A DNA stretch of 13,654 bases from Deltaproteobacteria bacterium. GTDB taxonomy: Bacteria > Myxococcota_A > Polyangia > Polyangiales > Houyiibacteriaceae. The notes below the pieces were generated by a model. The model searched no databases. It was not told the DNA's origin and worked only from the letters and a program-made list of their open reading frames with translations. The DNA is taken from positions 1 through 13,654 of the forward strand of contig JAPUKT010000031.1 in NCBI GenBank assembly GCA_027295555.1, read 5' to 3'. Positions 1-8,681 of this stretch are shown piece by piece. The translations under genes and the position numbers were made by a program. Every line of letters begins with the position of its first letter. Position 1 is the stretch's first letter.

Positions 1-364
1 CCAACCCTGCGATGTGACTCTTCAACACCTTGATGCGCATGCGGTCAGCGATTTCGATCGTGACGTCGCGCTCGTCGAGAGCCGTGACCTCGCCGCGGAT
101 TCCCCCGTTGGTGCGCACGATGTCGCCTTTCTTGAGCGCGCTCACCACGTTTTCGTGCTCCTTGGCGCGCTTTTGTTGCGGGCGGATCATCAAGAAATAG
201 AGAACCGCGAACATCAAGAGAATGAGGCCGAGGTCCATCGGCCCGCCACCGCAACCCGGTATCGGCGACGACCCACCACCGTCGCCAGCAGGAGGCGCGT
301 CCGGGCCGCCACTCACGTCGGGCTGAAGCAGAATATGGAACAACGAGTACAGCAAGGTCACCAC
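1..364 (-). CDS. yajC: Preprotein translocase subunit YajC (3' end cut by window edge)
   Basis: YajC is a small single-span inner-membrane protein that associates with SecD-SecF and the SecYEG translocon. Reading the minus strand from a GTG at 364 gives 121 residues. There is a weakly hydrophobic start (about 3-13), a Gly/Pro/Asp-rich linker (15-42), one membrane span (about 45-59), then the family hallmark FLMIRPQQKR (57-66). A basic-acidic cytoplasmic domain follows, with KKGDIVRTNGGIRGEV (78-93) and the beta-strand segment VTIEIADRMRIKVLKSHIAGL at the edge. The family is usually about 110 residues, so little is missing. The start is uncertain. An ATG at 238 (MDLGLIL) would leave only the span and domain, but most YajC proteins have residues before the span, so the upstream GTG is preferred; neither has a clear Shine-Dalgarno. 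secD and secF usually follow and would lie beyond the left edge. The identification is firm. Confidence 0.9.
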   Translation of the reverse strand, partial: MVTLLYSLFHILLQPDVSGGPDAPPAGDGGGSSPIPGCGGGPMDLGLILLMFAVLYFLMIRPQQKRAKEHENVVSALKKGDIVRTNGGIRGEVTALDERDVTIEIADRMRIKVLKSHIAGL

Positions 365-418
365 CGAAGCGCGCAGAGCCCGGATGCATGCCGCTATCCG
401 GGCCCCTGAAGCGGGCGA

Positions 419-447
419 GGTTTACTCCATGCCCCCAACCCCGTCAA
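419..447 (-). promoter_or_regulatory. Candidate sigma-70 promoter for yajC
   Basis: On the minus strand TTGACG (442-447, five of six to the -35 consensus) is followed after 17 bp by TAAACC (419-424, a poor -10 with three of six matches). A start of transcription near 412 would leave a leader of about 48 nt before the GTG at 364. The -35 is convincing and the -10 is not, so this is a candidate only. Confidence 0.3.
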
Positions 448-506
448 CTCAGCGTAATTGTGGAAATATGCTACATACGCGCGACGCCCAGCCGATGGGG
501 CGCGTC

Positions 507-511
507 AGGGG
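507..511 (+). promoter_or_regulatory. Shine-Dalgarno site that fixes the ilvE start
   Basis: AGGGG lies 5 nt before the ATG at 517. It decides between this ATG and a longer in-frame reading from 388, whose extra 43 residues resemble no aminotransferase N-terminus. An AT-rich patch at 455-477 is the likely promoter area, but no convincing -35/-10 pair was found there. Confidence 0.75.
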
Positions 512-516
512 TAGCA

Positions 517-1434
517 ATGGTGGATAAAGTGGACAAGATCTGGTTCGACGGGAAGCTCATTCCGTGGGAGCAGGCGAATGTCCACGTATTGACGCACACG
601 CTTCACTACGGGATGGGTGTGTTCGAGGGCATCCGTTGTTACAAGCTGGCCGACGGCCGAAGCGCGATCTTTCGTTTGGAGGACCACATCCGCCGTTTGT
701 TCGAGTCTGCGCACATCTGCACGCTCCCGATGCCGTACACGGCGCAGGAGGTTACCGAGGCGTGCCTCGAGACGGTCCGCGCCAACGGGCTCGACGAGTG
801 TTACATCCGGCCGATCGCCTTCATGGGTGACGGTGCGATGGGCCTCGGCTCCGAGAACCCCACCCGCTTGGCGATTATCGCTTGGCGTTGGGGTGCGTAC
901 CTCGGTGACGAGGGGCTGACCAAGGGCATCCGCGCAAAGGTCAGCTCGTTCAAGCGCGTAGGGATCTACTCACTGATGGCCAAGGCCAAGATCACCGGCC
1001 ACTACGTCAACTCGATCCTCGCCAAACGCGAAGTCGTCGCGGACGGGTACGATGAAGCGATCATGCTCGACCCGCAGGGTTATGTTTCGGAGGCGTCCGG
1101 CGAGAACATCTTCATCGTCCGGGACGGCAAGGTGAGCACCCCGACACAGGGCGGCTCGCTCCTGGTCGGCATCACGCGAGACACGGTCATCACTCTGATG
1201 CGTAATATGGGCCTCCAGGTCGAAGAACGCCTCATCTCGCGAGACGAGCTCTACATCGCCAACGAGATGTTCATGGTCGGCACCGCGGCCGAGGTCACCC
1301 CCGTCCGCGAGCTAGACAACCGCGCCATCGGCGCCGGCAGCCGCGGCCCTGTCACCGAAAAGGTCCAAAACGCCTACTTCGAAGCGGTCAAAGGCATAAA
1401 CGTCGCCGACGACCGCTGGCTAAGTATCGTCTGA
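517..1434 (+). CDS. ilvE: Branched-chain amino-acid aminotransferase (class IV PLP enzyme)
   Basis: The enzyme swaps the amino group between glutamate and the 2-oxo acids of leucine, isoleucine and valine, the last biosynthetic and first catabolic step for these amino acids. It is a cytoplasmic fold-type IV PLP enzyme. The 305-residue protein matches the family length. Visible landmarks are HTLHYGMGVFEGIR (27-40), the PLP-binding lysine K158 within AKAKITGHYVNS, the segment GYVSEASGENIF (188-199) with cofactor-contacting E192, and FMVGTAAEVTPV (252-263) near the end. A Shine-Dalgarno 5 nt upstream supports the ATG at 517. The gene is divergent from yajC and ends 8 bp from the converging BKACE gene. 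D-amino-acid transaminase and aminodeoxychorismate lyase share the fold. The full GITRD and GTAAEVTPV set favours IlvE. Confidence 0.95.
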   Translation: MVDKVDKIWFDGKLIPWEQANVHVLTHTLHYGMGVFEGIRCYKLADGRSAIFRLEDHIRRLFESAHICTLPMPYTAQEVTEACLETVRANGLDECYIRPIAFMGDGAMGLGSENPTRLAIIAWRWGAYLGDEGLTKGIRAKVSSFKRVGIYSLMAKAKITGHYVNSILAKREVVADGYDEAIMLDPQGYVSEASGENIFIVRDGKVSTPTQGGSLLVGITRDTVITLMRNMGLQVEERLISRDELYIANEMFMVGTAAEVTPVRELDNRAIGAGSRGPVTEKVQNAYFEAVKGINVADDRWLSIV

Positions 1435-1442
1435 CGCTGGCC

Positions 1443-2300
1443 CTAGTTGATGCCTAGCATTTCGCGGGCTTCCTGCGGTGATGCCACGGAACGGCCGGCG
1501 TTCTCGGCGCACTTTGCTAGCGCTTCGATCAACGGACCGTTGCCGGTCGTCTTTTCGCCGTTGGGCAGGTAGAAGGTGTCTTCGACGCCCGTGCGGAGCA
1601 TGCCCCCGAGGTCGGCGGCTTTTTGGTGGACCGGCCAGATCTCCTCGCGGCCGATCAACGTCGCTTGCCAGTGAGCGCTCTTGCGCTTGTAGCGGAGGAG
1701 CACCTTCAGGAGATCGATGTCGGCGGGCATGCCTGATGCGACTCCCATCACGAAGTTGTAGTGGGGGTTGTCCGTCATCCCGTTCCGGACGTAGAGGTCG
1801 ACCGAGCGTGCGATGCCGACGTCGAAGCACTCCATCTCTGGAATCGCGCCGACCTCGTCCATCGCGTCGATCATCTTTTGGACTTTCTCGACGGTGTTGG
1901 GGAATAGCATTGGGGGCCAGGCCCAGCTCCCGTCCTTCTTGAGCTTCAAGTAGTTCAGGCTTCCCGCGTTGCAGGCTGCGATCTCGGGCTTGATTCGACG
2001 AAGACACCCGACCGGACCCGACACGTCGTCATCGATCACGCCTGTGGTTTGATTGATGATGGCACCTGGACACGCTTCGCGAATCGCGTCGCTCGCCGCC
2101 AACGCAACCTCGGGATCCCACGAAGGCAGGTGCCCCATGTTGGGCTCCTGGCATCGGAAGTGAATGTGGAAGATCGAGGCGCCAGCGTTGTAGGCGTCGC
2201 GCGCCGAGGCTCCCATTTCTTCCGGCGTGACCGGGACAGGGTGCTGTTTCGGATTGGTGAGGACTCCGTTGACCGCACAGGTGAGGATGGCCTTGTCCAC
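1443..2300 (-). CDS. Beta-keto acid cleavage enzyme, BKACE/DUF849 family
   Basis: BKACE enzymes are zinc-dependent TIM-barrel proteins that condense a beta-keto acid with acetyl-CoA and split it into acetoacetate and a new CoA ester. The founding member is Kce of lysine fermentation. From a GTG at 2300 the protein has 285 residues, the usual family size, opening with AILTCAVNG. The metal site is intact: the two histidines of FHIHFR (H45, H47) and the glutamate of LRTGVED (E240). The ending, with GPLIEALAKCAENAGR and then SPQEAREMLG, is typical. A longer reading from 2357 overlaps the upstream gene by 52 bp and adds a Pro/His/Arg-rich stretch foreign to the family, so it is rejected. The gene starts 5 bp after the zinc-ribbon gene stop, so the two are probably co-transcribed. 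Family membership is secure; the substrate cannot be read from the sequence. Confidence 0.9.
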   Translation of the reverse strand: MDKAILTCAVNGVLTNPKQHPVPVTPEEMGASARDAYNAGASIFHIHFRCQEPNMGHLPSWDPEVALAASDAIREACPGAIINQTTGVIDDDVSGPVGCLRRIKPEIAACNAGSLNYLKLKKDGSWAWPPMLFPNTVEKVQKMIDAMDEVGAIPEMECFDVGIARSVDLYVRNGMTDNPHYNFVMGVASGMPADIDLLKVLLRYKRKSAHWQATLIGREEIWPVHQKAADLGGMLRTGVEDTFYLPNGEKTTGNGPLIEALAKCAENAGRSVASPQEAREMLGIN

Positions 2301-2305
2301 AGCGC

Positions 2306-3019
2306 TCAGTCTTCGATGACGTTCTTGTGAATGAGGATACGGCGGCAGTGGGGACACTGGTGGAGCTCGTCCGCCCGCTGAAGCTCGATGGTGAGCTGTG
2401 GGGGGAGCGCCATACGGCAGGCGGTGCAGGTGCCGTCGTTGATGATGATGACCGCGTTCCGAATGCCGGTGCGGAGTCGTTCGTATCGTTTGACGACCGT
2501 CTCCGGAAGCCTGGCGATCAATTCGTCGCGCCCGTTCAGCAGCTTGCCCCGCTCTTCTTCGAGCTTGGTGATGCGTGTCTTCGAGGACTGCTCCTCGGAC
2601 TGCAGCACGCTCTTGGCTTCTTCGAAATCCTTCTCGCGCTCTGCAAGCGATGCCTCCTTCGCCTCAATCGCCTGACCGATGCGCCCGAGCTCGTCCTCGC
2701 GCTCTTTGATAATGCGGCGGTTGGCCTCGATTTCGCGCTCTCCGGCGTCCGCCTCTCGGATGCTGGCTGCCTGCGCGGCTTTCTTGCGCGCGCGCTGAAG
2801 GCCCTCGGCGCGGTCCTTCAATTCACTGCTCTGCTCGGTCTTGAGTTGCTCCGCGGCGGTGAGTTGCTCGCGCTCTTGGGCAAGCATGGTCTCCAGCGTC
2901 TGTACTCCGGTGCGGAGCTCTTCGAGGTGTTCGGGGATTTGTTTCAGCTCGCTCTCGTTATCTCGAGCCGAGTTGTCCATCTCTGCAAGTTTGGCCAGGG
3001 CTACGAGCTCTTCGCGCAA
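2306..3019 (-). CDS. Coiled-coil protein with C-terminal C4 zinc ribbon (DUF164/zf-RING_7 type)
   Basis: The 237-residue protein starts at a TTG and opens with REELVALAKLAEMD. Residues about 15-170 are almost entirely charged heptad-like helix rich in Glu, Lys, Arg and Ala, which predicts a long coiled-coil hairpin. A C-terminal zinc ribbon follows, with C198/C201 (CTAC) and C222/C225 (CPHC). This is the layout of the widespread bacterial C4-type zinc-ribbon family, thought to bind nucleic acid, RNA or ribosome-linked partners. No enzyme motif is visible. The TTG at 3019 is chosen because a perfect GGAGG sits 6 nt upstream; a frame open to 3073 adds 18 residues of non-conserved character. BKACE follows in the same transcript direction after 5 bp, and a tRNA gene lies about 130 bp upstream. 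The family call is firm and the function unknown. Confidence 0.85.
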   Translation of the reverse strand: MREELVALAKLAEMDNSARDNESELKQIPEHLEELRTGVQTLETMLAQEREQLTAAEQLKTEQSSELKDRAEGLQRARKKAAQAASIREADAGEREIEANRRIIKEREDELGRIGQAIEAKEASLAEREKDFEEAKSVLQSEEQSSKTRITKLEEERGKLLNGRDELIARLPETVVKRYERLRTGIRNAVIIINDGTCTACRMALPPQLTIELQRADELHQCPHCRRILIHKNVIED

Positions 3020-3025
3020 GGACCG

Positions 3026-3030
3026 CCTCC
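3026..3030 (-). promoter_or_regulatory. Strong Shine-Dalgarno site selecting a TTG start
   Basis: GGAGG on the minus strand lies 6 nt before the TTG at 3019. It is the best ribosome-binding site on this strand and decides the start of the zinc-ribbon protein. Confidence 0.75.
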
Positions 3031-3083
3031 CATCTATCCCGAAGCTGGCGGGGCTGTAGCGTGCCTGCCCCAAGCGCGCAAGT

Positions 3084-3126
3084 CAGCGTCAGCGTGAGAG
3101 ACAGCGTCGGCGACAGCGTTCAGCGC
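3084..3126. repeat. CAGCGT hexamer repeat patch with adjoining palindrome
   Basis: CAGCGT occurs at 3084, 3090, 3102 and 3114, with CAGCGC at 3121. Four of the five copies fall on a 12-bp or 6-bp register, separated by gagaga and cggcga. The last copy merges into the 12-bp perfect palindrome AGCGCCGGCGCT (3122-3133). The patch lies between the tRNA 3' end and the zinc-ribbon gene. There is no T-run, so it is not a standard terminator. Its role is unknown and it may be low-complexity spacer. Confidence 0.6.
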
Positions 3127-3152
3127 CGGCGCTAGGAGTGTGTGTGCCTGCG

Positions 3153-3229
3153 TGGTAGGCCCACCTGGACTCGAACCAGGAACAACCCGGTTATGAGCCG
3201 GGGGCTCTAACCAATTGAGCTATGGGCCC
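3153..3229 (-). tRNA. tRNA with anticodon CAT, probably tRNA-Ile2 (lysidine-type); elongator tRNA-Met possible
   Basis: The minus strand folds into a complete cloverleaf of 74 nt plus an encoded CCA (3153-3155). The acceptor stem is GGGCCCA/TGGGCCT with one G1-T72 wobble. The D-stem is GCTC/GAGC, the anticodon stem CCCGG/CCGGG around loop CTCATAA (anticodon at 3193-3195), and the T-stem CCTGG/CCAGG with loop TTCGAGT. It is not an initiator: the anticodon stem lacks the three G-C pairs in initiator order and position 1 is paired. C4-G69 and C5-G68 in the acceptor stem match known determinants for TilS, which turns C34 into lysidine so that the tRNA reads AUA as isoleucine. That favours Ile2 over elongator Met. 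The gene lies 54 bp after rpoD on the same strand. Confidence 0.95.
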
Positions 3230-3283
3230 GTGGGGCACGTTCTAGCGTGATTGCGAAATGAACGCGAATGATCATCCGGAGGT

Positions 3284-5134
<1,851 letters not shown>

Positions 5135-5136
5135 TG

Positions 5137-6972
5137 TCACCTCTGCTTCGCGTTTGCCTGTTTGAGTTTGTGTGCGCTCCGCGAAAGCTCTACAAACTCT
5201 TGAGTCAACCCTGCAGCAAGTGCGTCGTCGCCCACGCGACGCGCTTCGACGATGCGCTGCTGCAAACCGGGGAGCTCACGTTCGATATTTTGTTGTTCTA
5301 GAATCGGAAGGCCGTCGCAAAAAATTTGACGCGCTTCTTCCAAACTGTGGCGCTGCACAGCGAGTTGTTCCTCTAACCACGGCCGGAGCTGGTTGTCCTC
5401 AAGCTCTTCGAGTAGGGCCATGACTTCGAGCGATCCCTGTCTGTCCACCATCCGGAAGATAGAATCAAAGATGGCGCGAAGATCTTTGTTCGTCAAAAGC
5501 CTCGATAACTTCTGCGCTTCTTCGTTCTGGATGAGTGTCGGCTGATCGATCAGTAACGAGATTAACCTTGACTGTAACTCTGACACTACGAGTGCAATGT
5601 CCTGCCGCACCGCGTCACGAGGTTTGGGGCGAGGTTCGTTGCCGCGCCCCAAACCTCGACGCAGCTCACGACGAACCAACGCGAGATCGGTGATCCCAAA
5701 CTTCCGCGCGACGCGTTCGACATACAGGCCACGCTCGATCGGGCTCTCCACACTAGCAAGAATCGGACCAAGCTTTGCGATCGCTTCTGCCTTGGCGTGC
5801 GGGTTTGGCTCGGCGCGCGCCAACGCGTCGTCGATCAGATACTCGATGATCGTCGGCGCGTTCGTCACGCGTGCCCGCAACGCATCTACGCCTTGCTCAC
5901 GCAAGAAGCTGTCCGGGTCCGCACCTTGGGGCAGCGTCACCACGTGTACAGACAGGGCAGCCTTGTTCGAAGTCCCGTACGCTTCGCGCACCGCTTTGCG
6001 TCCGGCCTGATCGCCATCGAACAGCAAGAAGACCTTCGGCGCAAAGCGCTTGATCAGCTTGGCATGCGCCTCCGTAAAGGCTGTGCCCATCGGCGCCACC
6101 GCATTGGCAAAGCCCGCTTGATGAAGGGCCACCAAGTCGAAGTTCCCTTCGCAAAGGATCGTCGATTCTTCACGGCGAATCTCGACCCGCCCTTCGTGCA
6201 GACCGTAGAGCACTTCGCCTTTGTGGTAGAGCGGATTCTCGGGGCTGTTGAGATACTTCGCAGGAGGTTCCTTCTGCGCTTCCATGGATGGTGCCGGCTC
6301 GAGCGCCCTGCCGCTAAACGCGACGATTTTCCCGTGCACATCGGCAATCGGGAACATCAAGCGATGGCGGAAACGATCGTAGTGCCCACGGCCGGAGCGG
6401 CGCGACACGATGAGCCCGACCGCTTCGGCATCTGCGGGCGACGAGCCGGTGCGCTCGAGAAAACGCACCAACGAGTCCCAGCCGTGCGGGGCGTACCCCA
6501 ATCGAAACTTTCGAATCGACTCATCCGAAATGCCGCGCTTGGCAAGCTCGGCTCGAGCGATGCTGGCGTCTGGATGCTCTCGAAGCTGGGCGCAATAGAA
6601 CTCGGTCGAAGCTTCCATCAACGACGCCAAGCGCTCGGACTCCTTCTTGTGTCGCTGGTGCTCGGCTTCTCGCTGGGGGTCGTAGACCGGAAGCTGGACG
6701 CCCGTTTGCTCGGCCAAGTCCCGCGCCACTTCGGGAAACGTCTTCCCCTCCACGTGCATCAAGAAGGCGAACACGTCGCCCGAGACCTTGCACCCGAAGC
6801 AATGGTAGAAACCTCGGTTGGGATGCACGTAGAACGAGGGAGTCTTCTCGTTGTGGAACGGACAGAGACCCTTGAGACTGTTCCCGGACTTCTTGAGGGT
6901 GACGTAGTTGCCGATGACATCTGCGATGGGCGCGCGATCGCGGATCTCGGCAATCTTGTCTTCGGAAATCAA
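5137..6972 (-). CDS. dnaG: DNA primase DnaG
   Basis: DnaG makes the RNA primers for chromosome replication and works with the DnaB helicase. The 611-residue protein has the family's full layout. A CHC2 zinc finger is at 37-61 (C37, H40, C58, C61; CPFHNEKTPSF). The RNA polymerase core includes RFRHRLMFPIAD (200-211) and AFSGRAL. The Toprim metal site has E275 in EGNFD and D319/D321 in LLFDGDQAG. A C-terminal helical helicase-interaction domain spans about 455-611. EGNFD has Asn where E. coli has Tyr (EGYMD); the acidic residues are kept. The start is a TTG with GAGG 7 nt upstream (6980-6983); no in-frame ATG precedes the zinc finger. The stop abuts the rpoD start, giving translational coupling. 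rpsU and yqeY, common partners of this pair, are not upstream; a divergent CPBP gene is there instead. Confidence 0.97.
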   Translation of the reverse strand: MISEDKIAEIRDRAPIADVIGNYVTLKKSGNSLKGLCPFHNEKTPSFYVHPNRGFYHCFGCKVSGDVFAFLMHVEGKTFPEVARDLAEQTGVQLPVYDPQREAEHQRHKKESERLASLMEASTEFYCAQLREHPDASIARAELAKRGISDESIRKFRLGYAPHGWDSLVRFLERTGSSPADAEAVGLIVSRRSGRGHYDRFRHRLMFPIADVHGKIVAFSGRALEPAPSMEAQKEPPAKYLNSPENPLYHKGEVLYGLHEGRVEIRREESTILCEGNFDLVALHQAGFANAVAPMGTAFTEAHAKLIKRFAPKVFLLFDGDQAGRKAVREAYGTSNKAALSVHVVTLPQGADPDSFLREQGVDALRARVTNAPTIIEYLIDDALARAEPNPHAKAEAIAKLGPILASVESPIERGLYVERVARKFGITDLALVRRELRRGLGRGNEPRPKPRDAVRQDIALVVSELQSRLISLLIDQPTLIQNEEAQKLSRLLTNKDLRAIFDSIFRMVDRQGSLEVMALLEELEDNQLRPWLEEQLAVQRHSLEEARQIFCDGLPILEQQNIERELPGLQQRIVEARRVGDDALAAGLTQEFVELSRSAHKLKQANAKQR

Positions 6973-7015
6973 CGCACCGCCTCGCGCCTGCTAGTTGTCT
7001 TCGGGAACTGGGAGG

Positions 7016-7043
7016 AGTGTAGGCTTCGCCTGGCTCTTGGCAA
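7016..7043 (-). promoter_or_regulatory. Candidate sigma-70 promoter for dnaG-rpoD
   Basis: On the minus strand TTGCCA (7038-7043, five of six) and TACACT (7016-7021, four of six) are separated by 16 bp, placing the start near 7010 and a leader of roughly 37 nt before the dnaG TTG. On the plus strand TTGGCA (7037-7042) overlaps the same -35. With TGTAGT (7058-7063) at a short 15-bp spacing, it could serve the divergent protease gene. The minus-strand promoter is the better supported. Confidence 0.4.
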
Positions 7044-7072
7044 GCGCCGCCTCCCGCTGTAGTTGTGGCGCG

Positions 7073-7813
7073 ATGACCAAGGCGCGCGCGTCGGTGGGGC
7101 GAATCCTGTGGATGTACATGTTCGTATGTGTTGCGGTGTTTGGCGCGACGCAACTCGAGCAGGTCCACGTCATCGGCGAGTACATGCACCTTGTCGTTGC
7201 GGCGATCTTTCTTCTCACTTCCATCCGCCTGGCCCGCGGAGAGATCGCGCACTTCGGCATGGCGCTCGGCGGTCTGCTGGAACCGCCGACTCACGATCAC
7301 CCGCGTGGTCCCCTCGGCCTGTGGGACCTCGCCCGCGCGTTACACACGGCCCTGCCCTCCGCGCTCAAGGAGCTCGGCATGGCCGTAGGAGTCGCCGCCG
7401 TCGTCTTTCCGCTATACGCGGTCGGCTACTACTGGTGGAACGAACCCACGCAGGCGTTCTCGTTCGCGGTACCGCCCGAGCTCGGCAGCCTCGCGCTCGC
7501 GCAACTCGTGATCGTCGCGCTTCCCGAGGAGGCATTCTTTCGCGGCTACGTGCAGACCTCGCTGAGCGACGTAGGGCAACGGAGGGTCCGGGTGCTCGGC
7601 GTGGAGCTCGCCCCCACCGCATGGGTCGTCCAAGCAGCACTCTTCGCGCTGGTTCATCTCATCGTCGAGCCCTACCCCGCACGCCTGGCCGTGTTCTTTC
7701 CGGGGCTCCTGTTCGGTTGGGTCCGCGCGTGGCGCGGCGGCATCGGAGCGGCGATGGCGCTGCATGGGATGAGCAATCTTTATTCCGAGATCTTGTCGCG
7801 GAGTTGGCTATAA
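7073..7813 (+). CDS. CPBP-family intramembrane metalloprotease (CAAX protease-like)
   Basis: The 246-residue membrane protein has about six hydrophobic segments, including residues 10-25, 38-51, 103-122, 137-150, 183-197 and 204-217. All three CPBP signature motifs are present: PEEAFFRGY (151-159, with E152, E153 and R157), FALVH (191-195, H195) and HGMSN (231-235, H231 and N235). These residues form the glutamate-histidine active site inside the membrane. Members trim prenylated proteins, mature bacteriocins, or release MYXO-CTERM proteins (the myxosortases). The last role would suit a myxobacterium, but no MYXO-CTERM substrate lies in the window. The ATG at 7073 is chosen because it gives a short basic N-terminus (TKAR...R) before the first span. 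It has no Shine-Dalgarno, and in-frame TTG and GTG starts exist at 6995 and 7094. nadC starts 7 bp after the stop, suggesting co-transcription. Confidence 0.85.
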   Translation: MTKARASVGRILWMYMFVCVAVFGATQLEQVHVIGEYMHLVVAAIFLLTSIRLARGEIAHFGMALGGLLEPPTHDHPRGPLGLWDLARALHTALPSALKELGMAVGVAAVVFPLYAVGYYWWNEPTQAFSFAVPPELGSLALAQLVIVALPEEAFFRGYVQTSLSDVGQRRVRVLGVELAPTAWVVQAALFALVHLIVEPYPARLAVFFPGLLFGWVRAWRGGIGAAMALHGMSNLYSEILSRSWL

Positions 7814-7820
7814 CTCACCC

Positions 7821-8669
7821 ATGCCGGCGATCCCGCCCACCCCTACGATTCTCTCCGAAACCGTGCGGCGCGCGCTGTCCGAGGATATCGACCGCGGTGA
7901 CATCACCACCGAGGCTTGCGTGCCTCCGACGGCGATTGGAACCGCCATCGTCCATGCGCGAGAGGCGATGGTGTGCTGCGGGCTCCCGATCCTCGAAGAG
8001 GTCTACGCTCAGGTCGACTTGTTGGTCGACGTGGACGCGCATGTCGGCGACGGAGACGCAGTCGACAAAGGGACGGCGCTCGCGACTCTTTCGGGTCCCG
8101 CTTCGTCGATCCTTCTTGGCGAGCGCGTCGCGCTGAATTTCATGCAGCGGCTCACCGGGGTGGCCACCATGACGAGGCGCTTCGTCGACGCCCTGCCGAA
8201 AGGGTCCGCCACCCGGATCACCGACACCCGCAAGACGACGCCGGGCCTCCGCGCGTTCGAGCGCTACGCGGTGCGCTGCGGGGGTGGCTACAACCACCGC
8301 GAAGACCTCGGGGCGGCTGTGCTCATCAAGGACAACCACATCGCGGCGGCCGGCGGTTGTACGAAGGCGATCGAGCGGGCACGCGCCTACGCGCCGCACA
8401 CCTGCCGAATCGAATGTGAGGTCGACTCGCGGGCGGAGCTCGAAGAAGCCATCGCCGCCGGCGCCGACATCATCATGTTGGACAACTTCGACAACGACCA
8501 GGTCCGCGACGCCCTGTCGCTCATCGCGGGTCGGGCGATCGTCGAAGTGTCCGGCGGCGTCACACTCGAACGCGTGACCGCACTCGGCTCATTGGGCGTC
8601 GACGTGATCAGCGTCGGGGCCCTGACACATTCTTCCCCGTCGAGGGACATCGGCCTCGACTGGGGCTAG
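7821..8669 (+). CDS. nadC: Nicotinate-nucleotide pyrophosphorylase, carboxylating (quinolinate phosphoribosyltransferase)
   Basis: NadC converts quinolinate and PRPP to nicotinate mononucleotide, CO2 and pyrophosphate in de novo NAD synthesis. The 282-residue protein has the usual length and motifs: ALSEDIDRGDITT at the N-terminus, ERVALNFMQRLTGVAT (101-116), the substrate-binding DTRKTTPGLR (135-144), GGGYNHREDL (154-163), LIKDNHI (168-174), ECEVDS (198-203), IMLDNF (218-223) and the phosphate-binding SGG and SVGALTHS near the end (244-271). Every catalytic position expected from enterobacterial NadC is present. The ATG at 7821 follows the protease stop by 7 bp and has no strong Shine-Dalgarno, so translation may depend on coupling. 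The birA-ygfZ fusion starts 12 bp after the stop. nadA and nadB are not in the window. Confidence 0.96.
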   Translation: MPAIPPTPTILSETVRRALSEDIDRGDITTEACVPPTAIGTAIVHAREAMVCCGLPILEEVYAQVDLLVDVDAHVGDGDAVDKGTALATLSGPASSILLGERVALNFMQRLTGVATMTRRFVDALPKGSATRITDTRKTTPGLRAFERYAVRCGGGYNHREDLGAAVLIKDNHIAAAGGCTKAIERARAYAPHTCRIECEVDSRAELEEAIAAGADIIMLDNFDNDQVRDALSLIAGRAIVEVSGGVTLERVTALGSLGVDVISVGALTHSSPSRDIGLDWG

Positions 8670-8681
8670 CGAAAGAAGCAC

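Noticed and set aside
241..364. Lipobox (PIPGC) in the YajC N-terminus
   Set aside because: The cysteine (C38) is about 25 hydrophilic residues after the hydrophobic start, too far for a lipoprotein signal peptide.
14..409. Overlapping open frames on both strands near the left edge
   Set aside because: Both are out of frame with the YajC reading, which carries the FLMIRPQQKR hallmark. Their Arg/His-rich products are typical of shadow frames.
388..516. 43-residue N-terminal extension of ilvE
   Set aside because: The ATG at 517 has AGGGG at 5 nt and gives the normal family N-terminus; the extension is Pro/Arg-rich and unlike any aminotransferase.
2327..3097. 256-codon plus-strand open frame
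   Set aside because: It is a Leu-rich shadow of the coiled-coil zinc-ribbon gene, which has a perfect ribosome site and both CxxC pairs.
3153..3229. Initiator tRNA-fMet
   Set aside because: Position 1 is paired, and the anticodon stem is CCCGG/CCGGG and not the GGG/CCC arrangement of initiators.
5797..7062. 421-codon open frame on the plus strand
   Set aside because: It lies opposite dnaG, whose zinc finger, polymerase core and Toprim motifs are all intact. The antisense frame has no recognisable domain and is a by-product of GC-rich codon use.
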